Positions 49,601 through 61,624 of a stretch of DNA of 64,000 bases are shown piece by piece. A program made the position numbers and the translations under genes. Under the pieces are notes generated by a model. That model did no database searches and had not been told where the DNA came from. It saw only the letters and a program-made list of their open reading frames with translations. The first letter of the stretch is position 1; every line of letters starts with the position of its first letter. The DNA comes from Ailanthus altissimus (Eukaryota; Streptophyta; Magnoliopsida; Sapindales; Simaroubaceae): positions 28,750,501 through 28,814,500 of the forward strand of contig OX327695.1 in the NCBI GenBank assembly GCA_946807835.1, read 5' to 3'.

Positions 49601-52096
49601 CTTCTTTGGGACATCAAATCTTGAATGTTTTGTAGATCTCCAGGAACCTGTTGATGGACTATAGACTCCTCTGGTTGGGGACTGGTTTGCGTGACTTCTG
49701 ACATCTTGGTTGGTCAAACTTATAAACAGATTTTTGGAGCTTTGGGTTGATGAAATATTTTTTCCCAAGAAGAGTACCTAGAGCTCTGATACCATCAGGG
49801 AAATTGGGAAAGGTTTTGTATATTTAACACCATTACAATACAGAGTAGCTTGTCCTTTATAGGCTGAATACAATCAGAACAAAGTCAAGAGAAAATCAAA
49901 AGAAATAAGGTAATACAATCATATCCAAAAATAGAGACTAAACTAAGTCAACCTTTTAATAATAATACCCCACCTAAATCTGCCTAGAATTACTACCAAA
50001 TCAGACAGCTAACACTTTCCTAAAGTATATTACAATCACATAAAATCATGAATATTTTTCAAACAGTTACACTTATTTGTGATGCTTTCAGCACTGAGAT
50101 CTCCATCAGTGGTTTATGTAATCTCGATATCTTTGTTATTAGCGTGTTAACAAAGCCTGTAGGATGTCAAATATATAACTGAAAGAAGCCCAATCTAATT
50201 ACTCAAGTTCTGTCATTCTGAAATGATCACTGACTCTTGTTTTCCTGGGTTATGAACTAAAGCATATTTCCAAATGCCAGACAAGGCTAACCGGTAACTA
50301 TTTAGCTTCTGGAGTAGCTTTTATGGTTTTATATTGGTTTACAAGTACAGTAAGAAAAAAAAAACTGTAGAACAATTGTGCCAATTTGCATCAGATGCTC
50401 AAATTATGTTTCTTTAATTTCTTAATGGATTATGAAGATTTTTTCTTATTCATGTCTTCTCCAGTACTTTGTAAGTGCTTTCTCATTCATAATGGGGCCT
50501 ACTGGTGCTTGTAATTAGAGGATTTTGATCATTTCTCATTTATACAATATTCTGACTATATAAATGGAAGAGGGGAAGGGGGGAAGAAAAAAAAGGCTGA
50601 ATAGACTTTTATCTTTTCAAAACATTTCTCTTGGAAAGCAGAGATTTCGAAATATGAGTTTTGATAATTTCTCTCAGGAAGCTTGATAAAAAAGCATAGA
50701 TAATTGTAACGAATGACAATTTCTGTCAGGTCTCAGATTCACAAAAATTTCATCGGTTCATGATATATGTGCATGCCAAGGGAATGATAGTAGATGATGA
50801 ATATGTGATAATTGGATCTGCCAACATCAACCAAAGATCCATGGCTGGTTCAAAAGACACCGAGATAGCCATGGGTGCATATCAGCCACATTACACATGG
50901 GCTAAGAAGCAGAAGCATCCATGTGGTCAGGTTTGTATAGTTCTTGTTTCACATTTGCTCGTTCTTGATTTAGCTGTCACCTAAATGGTGATTATCAAAA
51001 GCAGTAAACCAGTTTAAATGATTTATTTCAACCTAGATGACCTTGTTTTCTACTCTCCCCCTTTTAATAAAGAGTAATGTTAGGCATCCCAAATTGTATC
51101 TCAAAAAGTGATATGTTAAGTAACTATTGAGTGTAATAAATGATTTTAGAATTTATACTATTTCACCACCTAATGATTGCTTGATACATCATTTTTTGAA
51201 ATATAATTTGGGATGCCTAGCATTACTCTTTAATCGAATAAAGGAAGTTGGTTGTTTCTCAGTACTTAAAAGTAGCTAAACTTTCACAAATCATCTTTAC
51301 CTTCAATATTTTGATCTTATTGATAGGCATGGTATGGTTGCTATAGCATATAGAATTTACTCAAGAATTAAGATCATCTCTAATTTTTGACATGTTTTAT
51401 TGTGCATGCTTGGTCAAGATTTTATTCTTAATTATATTCATTTTTATGAATTACCAATCCCATGTTGCTCATGTAAAATCTTATCAAGCGAGAATCCTAG
51501 GCCAGTCCCAATCTCAACCCCTGCCCCAAAGCATAGAACTGGTATGCAGCAATTGAAGTATAATATATGCTCTCATCAAGTTTCTCGTCTTTCACTATAT
51601 GTCATTATGAAATAGTCATTTTGAAATGACATGTCCGGCAATTAACCTTTTGTTACATCCATTTGCCTGAGCAAGCATGATGCTGTCAGTTGTTTGTGAA
51701 TGGCAGACAGATAATCTCTTATGTTCTCTAGCTTGAATTCTCCCATCCCATGTGATGTATTTCATAATCTGATCGACACAAGGAATGTGCCTTTTGCAGG
51801 TATATGGATATAGGAAGTCACTTTGGGCAGAGCATCTTGGTAAGCTAGAAGATCGTTTTGAGGAGCCAGCAAATCTGGAATGTGTAAAGACGGTAAATCA
51901 GATTGCTGAGGAGAACTGGAAGAGATTCACGGCTCCAGATTTCATGCCATTGCAGGGCCACTTACTTAAATATCCTTTGAAGGTAGATGAAGATGGGAAA
52001 GTAGACTCGTTACCCGGATATGAGACTTTTCCGGATGCTGGTGGTAAGGTCCTTGGAGCTCATTCTGTTGGACTCCCTGATGTGTTGACAACTTAA
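43601..52096 (+). CDS. PLDDELTA: Phospholipase D delta, tandem copy 2
   Basis: Second tandem PLD delta gene. Exons: 43601-44563, 44815-44931, 45068-45262, 45643-45954, 46059-46127, 46297-46444, 46873-47021, 47832-47981, 50730-50930, 51800-52096, giving 866 residues, very near the 868 usual for this class. The C2 domain, HQKCVLVD (exon 3), IENQYF (exon 6) and HAKGMIVD (exon 9) are all intact, so an active enzyme is expected. Exon 5 ends after VHAK, giving the same spacing as other PLD deltas, so this copy keeps the ancestral form. Intron 2 has a GC donor as in copy 1. Intron 9 (2.7 kb) carries a collapsed copia element with both LTRs, and intron 10 of the gene region (50931-51799) carries a MITE absent from copy 1. 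Confidence 0.94.
48205..50065 (-). mobile_element. Collapsed copia retrotransposon with both LTRs in PLD copy 2
   Basis: 3' LTR at 48205-48473 and 5' LTR at 49795-50065 (minus strand), with the primer site GCTCTGATACCA at 49783-49794 (TGGTATCAGAGC on the minus strand). The exact five-base target duplication GTTAC lies at 48200-48204 and 50066-50070. Only 1.3 kb of interior is left, including a worn reverse transcriptase part; most of gag and pol is deleted. Confidence 0.92.
51069..51232. mobile_element. MITE in the last intron of PLD copy 2
   Basis: The outer inverted repeats are nearly perfect for about 40 bp: the left end AAAGAGTAATGTTAGGCATC pairs with GATGCCTAGCATTACTCTTT at the right end. 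Length is about 164 bp with no coding capacity. The matching place in PLD copy 1 (about 35830) lacks it, so the empty site is preserved next door. The flanks are TAA-rich and the exact target duplication is ambiguous. Confidence 0.85.
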
Positions 52097-53839
52097 TCTC
52101 TCATTTTTAGAATGGGGACACAAATATTGACATGTTGATTGTACCTTTTAGATCGTCTGATGAATAGGTATGTGTACAAATTGTACATTGTGATTCATTT
52201 AATCTTTGTCTCTAATTTAGTTTCAAGCTTGCGTTTGCAAAATTGTAATTTGTTAAAGTGGGTAAATGTGTAAATTGCGAATGATAACATTTAGATTGCA
52301 GTGGTTTGTAAGTAGTGCGTGGTTTAAAATTGCCAAAATTTATACCATAACATTTGCAAGTTATGAAATTAAATAAAGCAATCTGATACATTTGCTCAGA
52401 TTGCTTTTTGTTACTTTTTGCTGCATCTAAAATCTCTCGAATTACTCTTTGTTAATTATAAAGCTGTCCTAACTATTTTTATTTTTATATTTAATTGCAA
52501 CAATAATAATAACAAAGTCAGATTTTCACACAATCTTTCAAGGTGAGAATCCATTAAGAACAATTATAAACAAACATAAAATTTTAATAAATCAATAATG
52601 AAATTTGTGTGTATTTTTGTAAGAGTAATATTATATTTTTCATATTATATGTTAGATTTTAAATTTTAAATTGAGATGTTTAAGTAATTATAGAGTGATA
52701 AAATAATATAAAATTTAAAATTATTTTTTATATTATTTTATTATCTAATGATATATTATTTTAAATAAAAATTTTAAAATATTATTTGAGATGTTTAACA
52801 TTATAAATATTTTTTATCATGTTTTATTTATTCAATGCGTATTTAATAATTGATGTTTGTATCATTTGTTTGTTTAGGCGAATGATTAAATTGTGAACAG
52901 TAACCGATAATTTGACGAGGACTTGCACAGTTTTTTTTTAATCTGGTTTTGAAGAAAAAACTGCACATGTTTTTAATGTTAGGACCTTAATTCTAATACA
53001 GAGACCAGTTCTTTGCTAGTTTAAATTATTTTTTATTTATTAGGTGTAATTTAGATAATCATTTGGCAAAAAAATAATTTCTAATAATTTTTAATTTTAT
53101 ATAATTCTTGAAATTTTTTTTTTTTGCACTTTTGTACACTAGTCAAATGTCATTTTTTAAAAATATATATATTTTAAAAAGTACTTATAAAGTTTAAATA
53201 TAAAATTTATATTTAAACTAATGTAACATTTAAAAATCATTTGTTGATTAGTATTATAAAATTATGACTTATTTAACAAGTTATTTATTAATTAATATTA
53301 TATTAATTAAGATATAAATTATATATTTTAATTTTATAAACTTAATTAAATAATAAACAAAATTAATGAATGTTTAAAATTAAAAATAATTTAATAAATT
53401 ATATAATTTATCATATAATAAATAATATTATTACTTAGCACTATTTAATTAATCTACAACTTTAAATATATTATAAAATCTTAAAACATATACAAAAACT
53501 CTCTATATAATAAATTAGATAGCCAATAAAATTATTTCTCGTCATTAAAGTTAGGGAGAAGTCAAATATATTTAACAGAAAAAGAAAAAAAAGTCGAGGT
53601 GCCTAAAAGTTATTTTTTTTTAAATGTGCGGTGAAATGATCTTAATGTGCGGCAACACCCTTATGTTCCACAATAAAACCGTAAGCCCTACCGTTCTACA
53701 TAATTTCCCCTTCATACTCGAATTATAGGCAAAAGTTGCAACTTGCATCGAAGGAAAAGAATCAATCTATTATCTCAATTCGGACATTCTCACTTTCAAA
53801 AACCCTAATTTTATCTGCTGTTTTGATTGGAGCTGAGAA
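52097..53839. other. Intergenic region between PLD copy 2 and SR45a-like gene
   Basis: The 3' UTR of PLD copy 2, then very AT-rich DNA, one MITE-like element (52621-52808), and the promoter and 5' UTR of the next gene. No open frame worth calling. Confidence 0.6.
52621..52808. mobile_element. MITE-like element related to the 51069 element
   Basis: The left end AAGAGTAATATTA and the interior (ATGTTTAAGTAATTATAGAG, TATTATCTAATGATATATTA) parallel the 51069 element. The right end is a rough inverted copy (GAGATGTTTAACATTA). More worn than 51069. Confidence 0.45.
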
Positions 53840-56465
53840 ATGGTAAGCCCTTGCTCTTTCATTTTTTTTTTCCCTTCTGTTCTTAAGCTCGGTGTTAACC
53901 GAGATCTAATTCAAGTTTCGCTTCTTTTGCACAGGCCGAATCTCCTAGCAAAAAGTAAGCTCTAAATCAAATTCTCTTATCCCAAAACTTGCAACCCATT
54001 TTTTTTAATTTTAATTTTTGAATATCCATTTGGCGAGTATTGTTTTTCATTGTTTTTGTTTCATGTTCTGTTTTATGATACGAGAGTTTTTTTTTTTTTT
54101 TTAATTTATGATTTTCTAGCCATTCATGAATTGATATGATCTTGAATGTTGATTTTTCTTTTTTGTGAATTAATATTGGCTCTAACTTGTGTTTCGCAAA
54201 TGATATGAATATTAGGTTTGACTAGGGATTCTTAAACTTTATCTTAATTGATATAGGTATTCATGTGTGCTGAATGAATTGAATATGTATTGCTATTCAT
54301 TAGCTGTAAGACGACACTGTCTCTGGATTATAAGGCCTTCAAAATTTTAGTTGAAATATGATGGCAAACTTTGTATTCCGAAGAGTCTTGATAATTTTAC
54401 TACACAATTTGTGTTAAATGTTGGGAGGTTTACATTTGGGAGGGGGAAGTTTTCTTGCCTTTTCGGTCTTCTGTTGATTATTATTATTCATTTCCTTTGT
54501 GCTTGATAAAATGATAATGGGGGCATTGAATATGGGTATTTTCCTTTGCACGTAGTTAGTATGACATGTTACTTTTGTTGGTCTTGGCTATTAGGCAAAC
54601 CTAAGAATTTGAGGAACTTAGATAAGATGCAGTAAAAGATAATTTGATTTTCAATGTATTTTTAGTTCTTTTTTTTTCTTCTTAATTTTGATATTCTTTG
54701 GAAATTAATTTGTTAGGGATTTGCGGTCCCCGTCCCCTGTGAGAGAACAGTCAAGGTCAAGGTCAAGGTCCAGATCTAGGTCTAGGTCTAGATCAAGATC
54801 CTGGTCCAGACCAAGGCACAGATCCCGTTCCCGAAGTCGTGGCAGGTCTGTCTTTTACTAGGCTTGGGCTTGTAATAATAATGCTTGTATAATAGTCTGC
54901 CATATTTGATGTTGATGCCTGTGTTAATGTTCTTTGTACATGATGGTGTTCCCTGTTTCAGATCAAGGTCCAGAAGTCGTGGAAGGTTAGTAATGCATAC
55001 AATGACGATACTTTCTTTCTATGTTCCATGCTGATACTGTCCTGAAGTTCTTCATACATTTGTGCTTTTTGTCTCAGATACTTTTGTTTATTAAATACTG
55101 TGGCAGGGATGAAGTTGGAAATCCTGGAAACACACTTTATGTAACTGGCCTTTCTACTAGAGTTACAGAAAGGGACCTTGAAAAACATTTCTCGAAGGAG
55201 GGAAAGGTTTATCTTTTTTCTCTCACTTTTTAACCATACTTTATACTGATTGGAGTTCTCCTTCATTATTTTTCTCTGCCTCTCTAACATCTCTGTTACC
55301 TGATCTTCTATCTGCAATTTATGGAACCTTCTGTTTTCCAGGTAGCGTCATGTTTTCTTGTTGTGGAGCCCCGTACACGCATCTCTCGAGGTTTTGCTTT
55401 TGTTACAATGGACAATGTTGAGGCTGCTAACCGCTGCATTAAGTATCTCAACCAGTCAGTCCTGGAGGGTCGATATATTACTGTGGAGAGGGTAATGTGA
55501 TTTGCCAATGGTAAAATTTAACCAGTTTTGATTGGTTGCTTTTGTCTTAACTTGAAGGTTTTCTGGTATTCAGAACACCTTGCATCAGCTATGTTGGCAG
55601 CAATCAAAGATGATCACTTCATCCATGTCAACTTAAGTGAAACAGCCTGATCAATGGCCAGCTTAAACAGCTTTTCAAATGCATGTGATCAACTAAACAT
55701 AGCAACTATATTGCCCAACTATACAACCTCAGCATTCACATTCAACACTCTCAACTAATCAACGGACATTATCAACAACTTTCTAATCAGGATTTTATGG
55801 TATTTCATACCTGGCATTAATTTAGTGGGCAACAGTCATGTCTGTCTGGATTGTGTTTCTTTTTTCCTTTTTGGCCAGGTTTTGTCTACCATCTATTGAA
55901 TTTTTCCTAATGAAGACTTTTTGTTCTAATGTCTTATTGAGAGTCTGAACTTGTAAATTGATGGCTCATGGTGTTGGTTTCCACAAATGTTCGTAGAACT
56001 TTGTTGTTTATATTGATTTTTTTTTATTACATGTTTTAACATTGATGTAATTTATTTACCTTTCAGTCACGGAGGAAACGACCAAGAACCCCAACTCCTG
56101 GACACTATCTTGGTCTGAAAAGTTCTAGGGACATTGGTAAGTTTAATGTGTATATGTCTTCATGCTTATGAGATAGATTGAGCTGGTGAATTTATTGTTC
56201 AATTGGGGATTCTAACTAAAGAGTTTGCTACTATTTTATTGCTGCATCTGGGAAAGGTTCTCGTGGTGATCATGGTAGGTATCGTTCTGGCCGTGATGAT
56301 TATGATTATCGTAGATCTCCAAGGCGCTCACCATACCGAGGAGGTCGTGATTATTCTCCCAGGCGCTCTCCTCACAGTGGAAGATCAAGGAGGGAGCGAT
56401 CCAGGTCACTGCCTCGTTCACCTTATGGTAGTCCAGAAAGGAAGTACTCTCGTGGTTATAGGTGA
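53840..56465 (+). CDS. SR45A: SR45a/Tra2-like RS-RRM splicing factor
   Basis: Nuclear splicing regulator with RS-RRM-RS layout, 234 residues. Exons: 53840-53842 (only the ATG), 53935-53954, 54717-54845, 54962-54985, 55107-55206, 55342-55491, 56067-56136, 56257-56465. The first RS block comes from exon 3, where CTAGG/CAAGG hexamers encode runs of Arg-Ser. The RRM spans about residues 60-140 with RNP2 LYVTGL and RNP1 RGFAFVTM. Downstream, the SRRKRPRTPTPGHYLG segment is characteristic of SR45a-type proteins. A Gly/Arg/Tyr/Ser-rich tail ends the protein. Splicing phases are all consistent. Known SR45a genes are themselves alternatively spliced; the 24-nt exon here and the long early introns make that likely. 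The start was chosen because MAESPSKK joins in frame with the RS region. Confidence 0.9.
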
Positions 56466-57192
56466 TGCTGTTTGGATTTGGTATCAATTTTGAGGCATTC
56501 ATGGAATTTGTTAAATCTTGTCATGGATATGTGTAATATTTTTGCTTTCAAGTGGAATTGAGTGGATACTTATGGTGGCTAAGGATTATATGTTCTGTGT
56601 GAGTCACAGTTCTTGGTGGTATTTATTTTGCTGCTGAACTTTGCTTGAACTGTTTCATGTAAAATTAAATGGTAATTTCATTAGGGGGCTTCATAATGGA
56701 TGTTGTCATTGCAATATTTCACATCTCTGCATTATTAATGTGGCAGTGATTTTGCATCTCAAAGTTGCTTAGGCATAGACTGATTGTTGGCTCGTTAGTT
56801 CTCATGATTTTGTGAAGTTGTCTGTAAGTTCCTGTATTGTGCCGAAATGAGAGTTTGGCTGTGATTTGCTTTCTGCCACTCAATGTGAACGTGGCCAGTT
56901 TTAGTTTAGCTAGTTGTTGGCATTCAGGTCAAATTGCTGATCTGAACACGGCCTTTTTTTTGGCCTAGTCTCATTCTTTACCCTGGAGGTTCTCTCCGTA
57001 GATGGCTCATCAAATCTTCGCAATTGCTAGCGCAAGATTGGCAAAGTCACAAGATTGGCAAAGTCATCATGATGTGCACAATGTTTCTCTGTTGAAGGAT
57101 TAGTTTTCTATTTTTTTTTTTTTGGGTTACTGAGATTTTTAGTTGGAATCTATTGCGATTCTGCACAGATCAAATATGGTATGGCCCGAATA
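56466..57192. other. 3' flank of the SR45a-like gene
   Basis: 3' UTR and unremarkable non-coding sequence. No second gene is seen. Confidence 0.6.
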
Positions 57193-57636
57193 GTTGGGAC
57201 TGGGAAGGAGGGATTGGATCTATTCCCACTTATTGGCAGAAAAGTCTTTCTAATTCCTCCTGTTACTGTTTGCAATGATCATGGTCAGAAAATCATTACT
57301 CCTACGGCCATTCATTGAAATATTGAGATGAACCTTTTCTTATAGCAAGGATAGTATACATATTCTATTTAGTAAGGATAAGTGATCTGATTGCTTATTT
57401 ACTATAAGCAATCCTTCCCAGTTGGGACTGGGAAGGAGGGATTGGATCTATTCCCACTTATTGGCAGAAAAGTCTTTCTAATTCCTCCTGTTACTGTTTG
57501 CAATGATCATGGTCAGAAAATCATTACTCCTACGGCCATTCATTGAAATATTGAGATGAACCTTTTCTTATAGCAAGGATAGTATACATATTCTATTTAG
57601 TAAGGATAAGTGATCTGATTGCTTATTTACTATAAA
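57193..57636 (+). repeat. Recent 228-bp tandem duplication
   Basis: 57193-57407 and 57421-57636 read as the same sequence base for base by eye, separated by a 13-base bridge (GCAATCCTTCCCA). Not coding. The identity suggests a young event or a slip in assembly. Confidence 0.88.
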
Positions 57637-58039
57637 CCAGAAAAAGATTTGATTACAATATGGTTTCATTAGTTAAGATAGGATTATTGAAATCTTGAGC
57701 TTAATTAACGAGAAATTGAGGGCGATAAGTGAAGCTATTTTTTGGTTAGTTCTGTTGAGAAATGATTTATTGGATGTTGATGAAAAATTAAAATTTTCAT
57801 CTTATTATGAATTGCCCAATTCACAAAGGAATCAAAAGAAATAATATATATTTAAATATACAAGTATGATATGTGTGGAAATCTAGCGGCATAGCTCAAG
57901 TCTTTAGGCCCAAAGTTTACGTGCTGAAAATAAAATCAGCCCAATTGGGCCCAATCTTCATCCGTAACGATGAAGTTAAACAATCTCGTTACATCTACAA
58001 ATCATTTGGAGAGCAGAAATTAATAAAGCAGTTGATAAG
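57637..58039. other. Upstream flank of the AKRP-like pseudogene
   Basis: Non-coding flank that may contain the old promoter and leader of the pseudogene. A short open frame begins at 57873 and runs into the transit-peptide-like sequence; it has no support of its own. Confidence 0.5.
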
Positions 58040-61000
58040 CGCCAAACCGCTAAATCTTCTAAACCCCAGCACCTTCAAAATCTCTTCTCTTTGTCCGCAC
58101 TCTCTTTTTCTTCCACCTTCACAAACTCCTCAGAGTCTCTTCTCACCCTAAAACCTTAGAATCTGCTCGAGAAGACCCAACGCCCTTTCCTCTCTGGAAT
58201 CGGATTATCTTCTCCGAAACGACGACGAATTTGCCGACCGTGTCAGCGGCGATTGCTTGGTTTTCGAGGAAGGCGTGTTCGAAGACCCTTACCTCCAAAA
58301 CGACATCGCTGCTGGAGTAGCGAAAAAGCAAAATCCGAGCTAAACGAAATGGAAAAGCAAGAAAAAGAGTTATGTCATAGAAGTGGAGCCTGGGAACTTC
58401 GTGCCTGAGAAATGAAGAGAAGTTCAAGAGGAAATTAATTTGTCGAAGAAAGAGAAGCGGAAGATCGCACAGCAAATTGAGTTCGGTCGCCGAGTCGAGA
58501 AGAAGAAACATGGGTATTTGCCATTGAAGAGTTTGAATTTGAAGGAGTATTTAGCTTACAAAGAAGAGAAATTGGCGCAATTGAAGCCGCTTGTTCTTGA
58601 TAATCCCTACAAGTTTCCCCGACGCTGGAGAGTCCGATAATGATAGTGAATGTGAAGAGAATGAGAATGTGAGTACGTTGTCGTCTTCAAGTGAGCGGTT
58701 GGCGCCAAAGAATTCGAGACGGGCGGTGTATGGTCGAGGTTTGGATGATGTTTCGGAGTTCTTTAATAGTGGGATTTATCAGCCTCCTGATGAGAAATCT
58801 GAAGGTGAATTTTGATTTTTCTTTTTTCCTCTTTTTTTTTTGGTCTTGTTTGTTTATTTTGATGGGTTATGATTTGTCATTGAATGAGCAGGTCCACTAA
58901 GTTGTTTACTAAGGAGGAAAAGGTTCTGTTGAATAAGAGGCTACCAGATCTCACAACTGCTACTTCTGTAAGTCCATTTTTGATGGTGCTAGCTAGTCTT
59001 GTATTTGGTATTTAAATTTAATTCTGTCATTTCATTTTATATTTTTTATATTCCTTCAGGTTATGCTTTTGTATGATAATCTGAGTGGTTAGTTTGGATG
59101 TTTAATCCAGGGTCATAATGAGTTGTATCTTTACAGGTGCAATATTTTACAATAGAATTTATTTATATGATTCCTTTAGGTATGCTTTTGTTTGATAATC
59201 TGAGTGGTTGATTTTTTATGCTTTGATATGGGTTCGATATGAGTTGGTATTTTTACAGCTGCAATGTTTTACAATAGTTTTTTGTGACAGATGCTTGACT
59301 CCTGGGAACACTTATTTGGGATTTTCTTTTTTTTTTTGCTGTGTGTATACTAGGATCTATATTCCTTCTTGGTATGGAGGATACTATCAGATTATATCCT
59401 GGATCGCTTTCATGTATCAATGAGCTTGAAACCTAGACCTCATCCTCATGAAAAATGTTATGAAACCATACGTAGAACTAAGAGCAAATGCACGAATAAA
59501 TAGTAGAAAAAAATAGGCTTTCTACATATGCATCATGCAAAAAATGATTTTAATCAGCTGTAGCAAAGAAACAAACTTCATAGAAGTCGAAATATGAAGA
59601 AATCAATATGCCTAGATAGTTTATTCACCCTCAAAATCTGACTTGTAAGGGAATTCCCATCAGCTTATAAACCCATTTGGATCTTAACGAAAAGAGAGAG
59701 AATGTTGTAGCTACAAGTTCTGAGGTCTGTTTTGAGCATAGGACATTTATTGTGTGAAATAGTTTTTACTCCAGTAGAAATGAACATCCATGTAGCTTTA
59801 TTGACGAATGAACTTTAGGTTTTTATCTACTTCTAAGCTAACTATTCCAGAAATCTTTTTGCTTTTTTTCAGAAAAAATGGTTGCCTCTGCATACCCTTG
59901 CAGCATCAGGGGAGTTCTTATTTGTTGATACATTGTTGAAATCAATGCTGTGGACAAGGTGAGTGAATTGACCACTTGCCAACTGTGTAGATTCTGCCAT
60001 TTATTTATTGTTAAATATACAGGACTTGAGATGAGTGAAATCCTTCTCCATATCACATTTGGCCCATTATTCAACTTATTTTTGTTTTCTAACATTCATT
60101 TCAGGATGGTCTCACTGCTCTTCAAAAAGCAATAATTGGCAAGAAGCAGGCTGCTACCAACTATCTTTTAAGGGAATCACGAATTCATTTGTTCATGATG
60201 AGGTAGGTTGAAAGTATTTTGCCCTTGGATCTTTGAATATATTTGTCAACTAAAGAATCATTGTTAACTTCACATACCTGTTGGTACCATGTATAATGTG
60301 TCTTCTTTATGAAAGGTTTGATTCATAAATACAGGCCCAATGCTTAAACTTAATATGAGCATGCATGTTTTCTGCATCTGATTCTGAACTTTTTCTTATT
60401 TACTGTTTCTTGTATTATTGGGACCTGAATTATTTACCATCATTTCTTAATATTTGTTGTTGTTACATTGGTGGACATTCTCTTCAGACCACCTTCTGCA
60501 TTGCTGCTGTCAACGTCATCTTCATTTAGTGGTTTTATACATACTTTCATTTTCTATACCTGCATGTCTTCATATGTACATGATTGAGGCTAAGTGATAT
60601 TTGGTAGTGGTGCTTGTTTTAAACTTTTGTAGCTCAGCTCTATGCATTAGGGTTACATAGTATACTTTTTAAAAATGACACTTCTTTTTTTTTTTCTTGT
60701 TGACTACAGGATGGGGCAACCTTGTTGCATTATGCTGTCCAAACTGCGTCAAGTCCAGCTATTAAAATTCTTCTGTTATATAATGTTGATATAAACCTTC
60801 AAGACAATGTATGGTTGATAATTGCGGATTGTATGTTGTATTTTCTTTCCATAATTCTATCGTTCTACTGGAAATGTTCTCATTTGCCCTTTTCAGGATG
60901 GATGGACACCATTACATCTTGCTGTGCAAGCCCCTAGGTCAGATAGCCCGGGTAAACATCTATTCTCTTGTATGACTTCTATTTTCATTGCTCTAATTCT

Positions 61001-61624
61001 TTTCTTATTGTGTTTGGGTGCTTTAAGTCTATGTTGTCTGATTATAAATGGTTAGTGCTCTGTGCTTGCATCTTGGCTCTCACAAACCTAGAGGTATCTC
61101 TTTTGGAATATGATATACATGACTAAGATGATAACAATACTGAGAATTTGGGATATGTGGCAACCTCTGGTTTTCGGAAAAAAATTTATTCCTCTTTCAG
61201 ATCATAGAGGACTTTATAAAATGCAAATTATCAACATTAATTGATTAAAATATTTCTTTGTAACCCTTTATCGACAATATATGAAGATTCCAGTAGTTCA
61301 CAAGTATGGAATACATTTGAACATGTTTCTTTTTGTTATAAATGAAATTCTTAAGACTCTTTTAAGTCATAAGCTAGCATGGCACTTGTTAGTGTTCAAA
61401 TGAATTGTTCTCCTGATGTTTAAGCATAATTGACTATCGTTTATATAATAATCTCTTTTAACTTCATAGAATGTTTAATTGCCCCTACATACAACAGTCA
61501 GAAACTTTTCTCTTTGAATCAGGATGGTTTAACTCCACTCGGTCTCAGCCTCTATTCTGGTCAAGACACAAGGACTTACGAGTTGATCAAGCTGTTGAAG
61601 CAGCAGCTTCCTAAACCCCAATGA
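58040..61624 (+). pseudogene. AKRP: Broken copy of plastid ankyrin-repeat protein AKRP
   Basis: Exon remnants: about 58040-58806, 58892-58967, 59873-59958, 60104-60202, 60710-60808, 60897-60951, 61523-61624. The order matches AKRP: transit-like Ser/Leu/Pro start, acidic and basic middle (EVEPGNFVPEK; GRRVEKKKHGYLPL; KNSRRAVYGRGLDDVSEFF), then ankyrin units ([52 protein letters not shown]) and the tail LPKPQ. Damage seen: a stop replacing Trp after VPEK, a stop near 58342, one extra C near 58618, lost bases near 58897 and 60189, and missing ankyrin codons after exons 3 and 6. AKRP is a chloroplast protein needed for embryo and plastid development, so an intact copy should exist elsewhere in the genome. 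Introns are kept, so this is a duplicated, not a retro-copied, pseudogene. Confidence 0.85.

Noticed and set aside
55550..55850. Possible gene fragment in the SR45a-like intron 6
   Set aside because: Less AT-rich than its surroundings, but no open frame or known domain.
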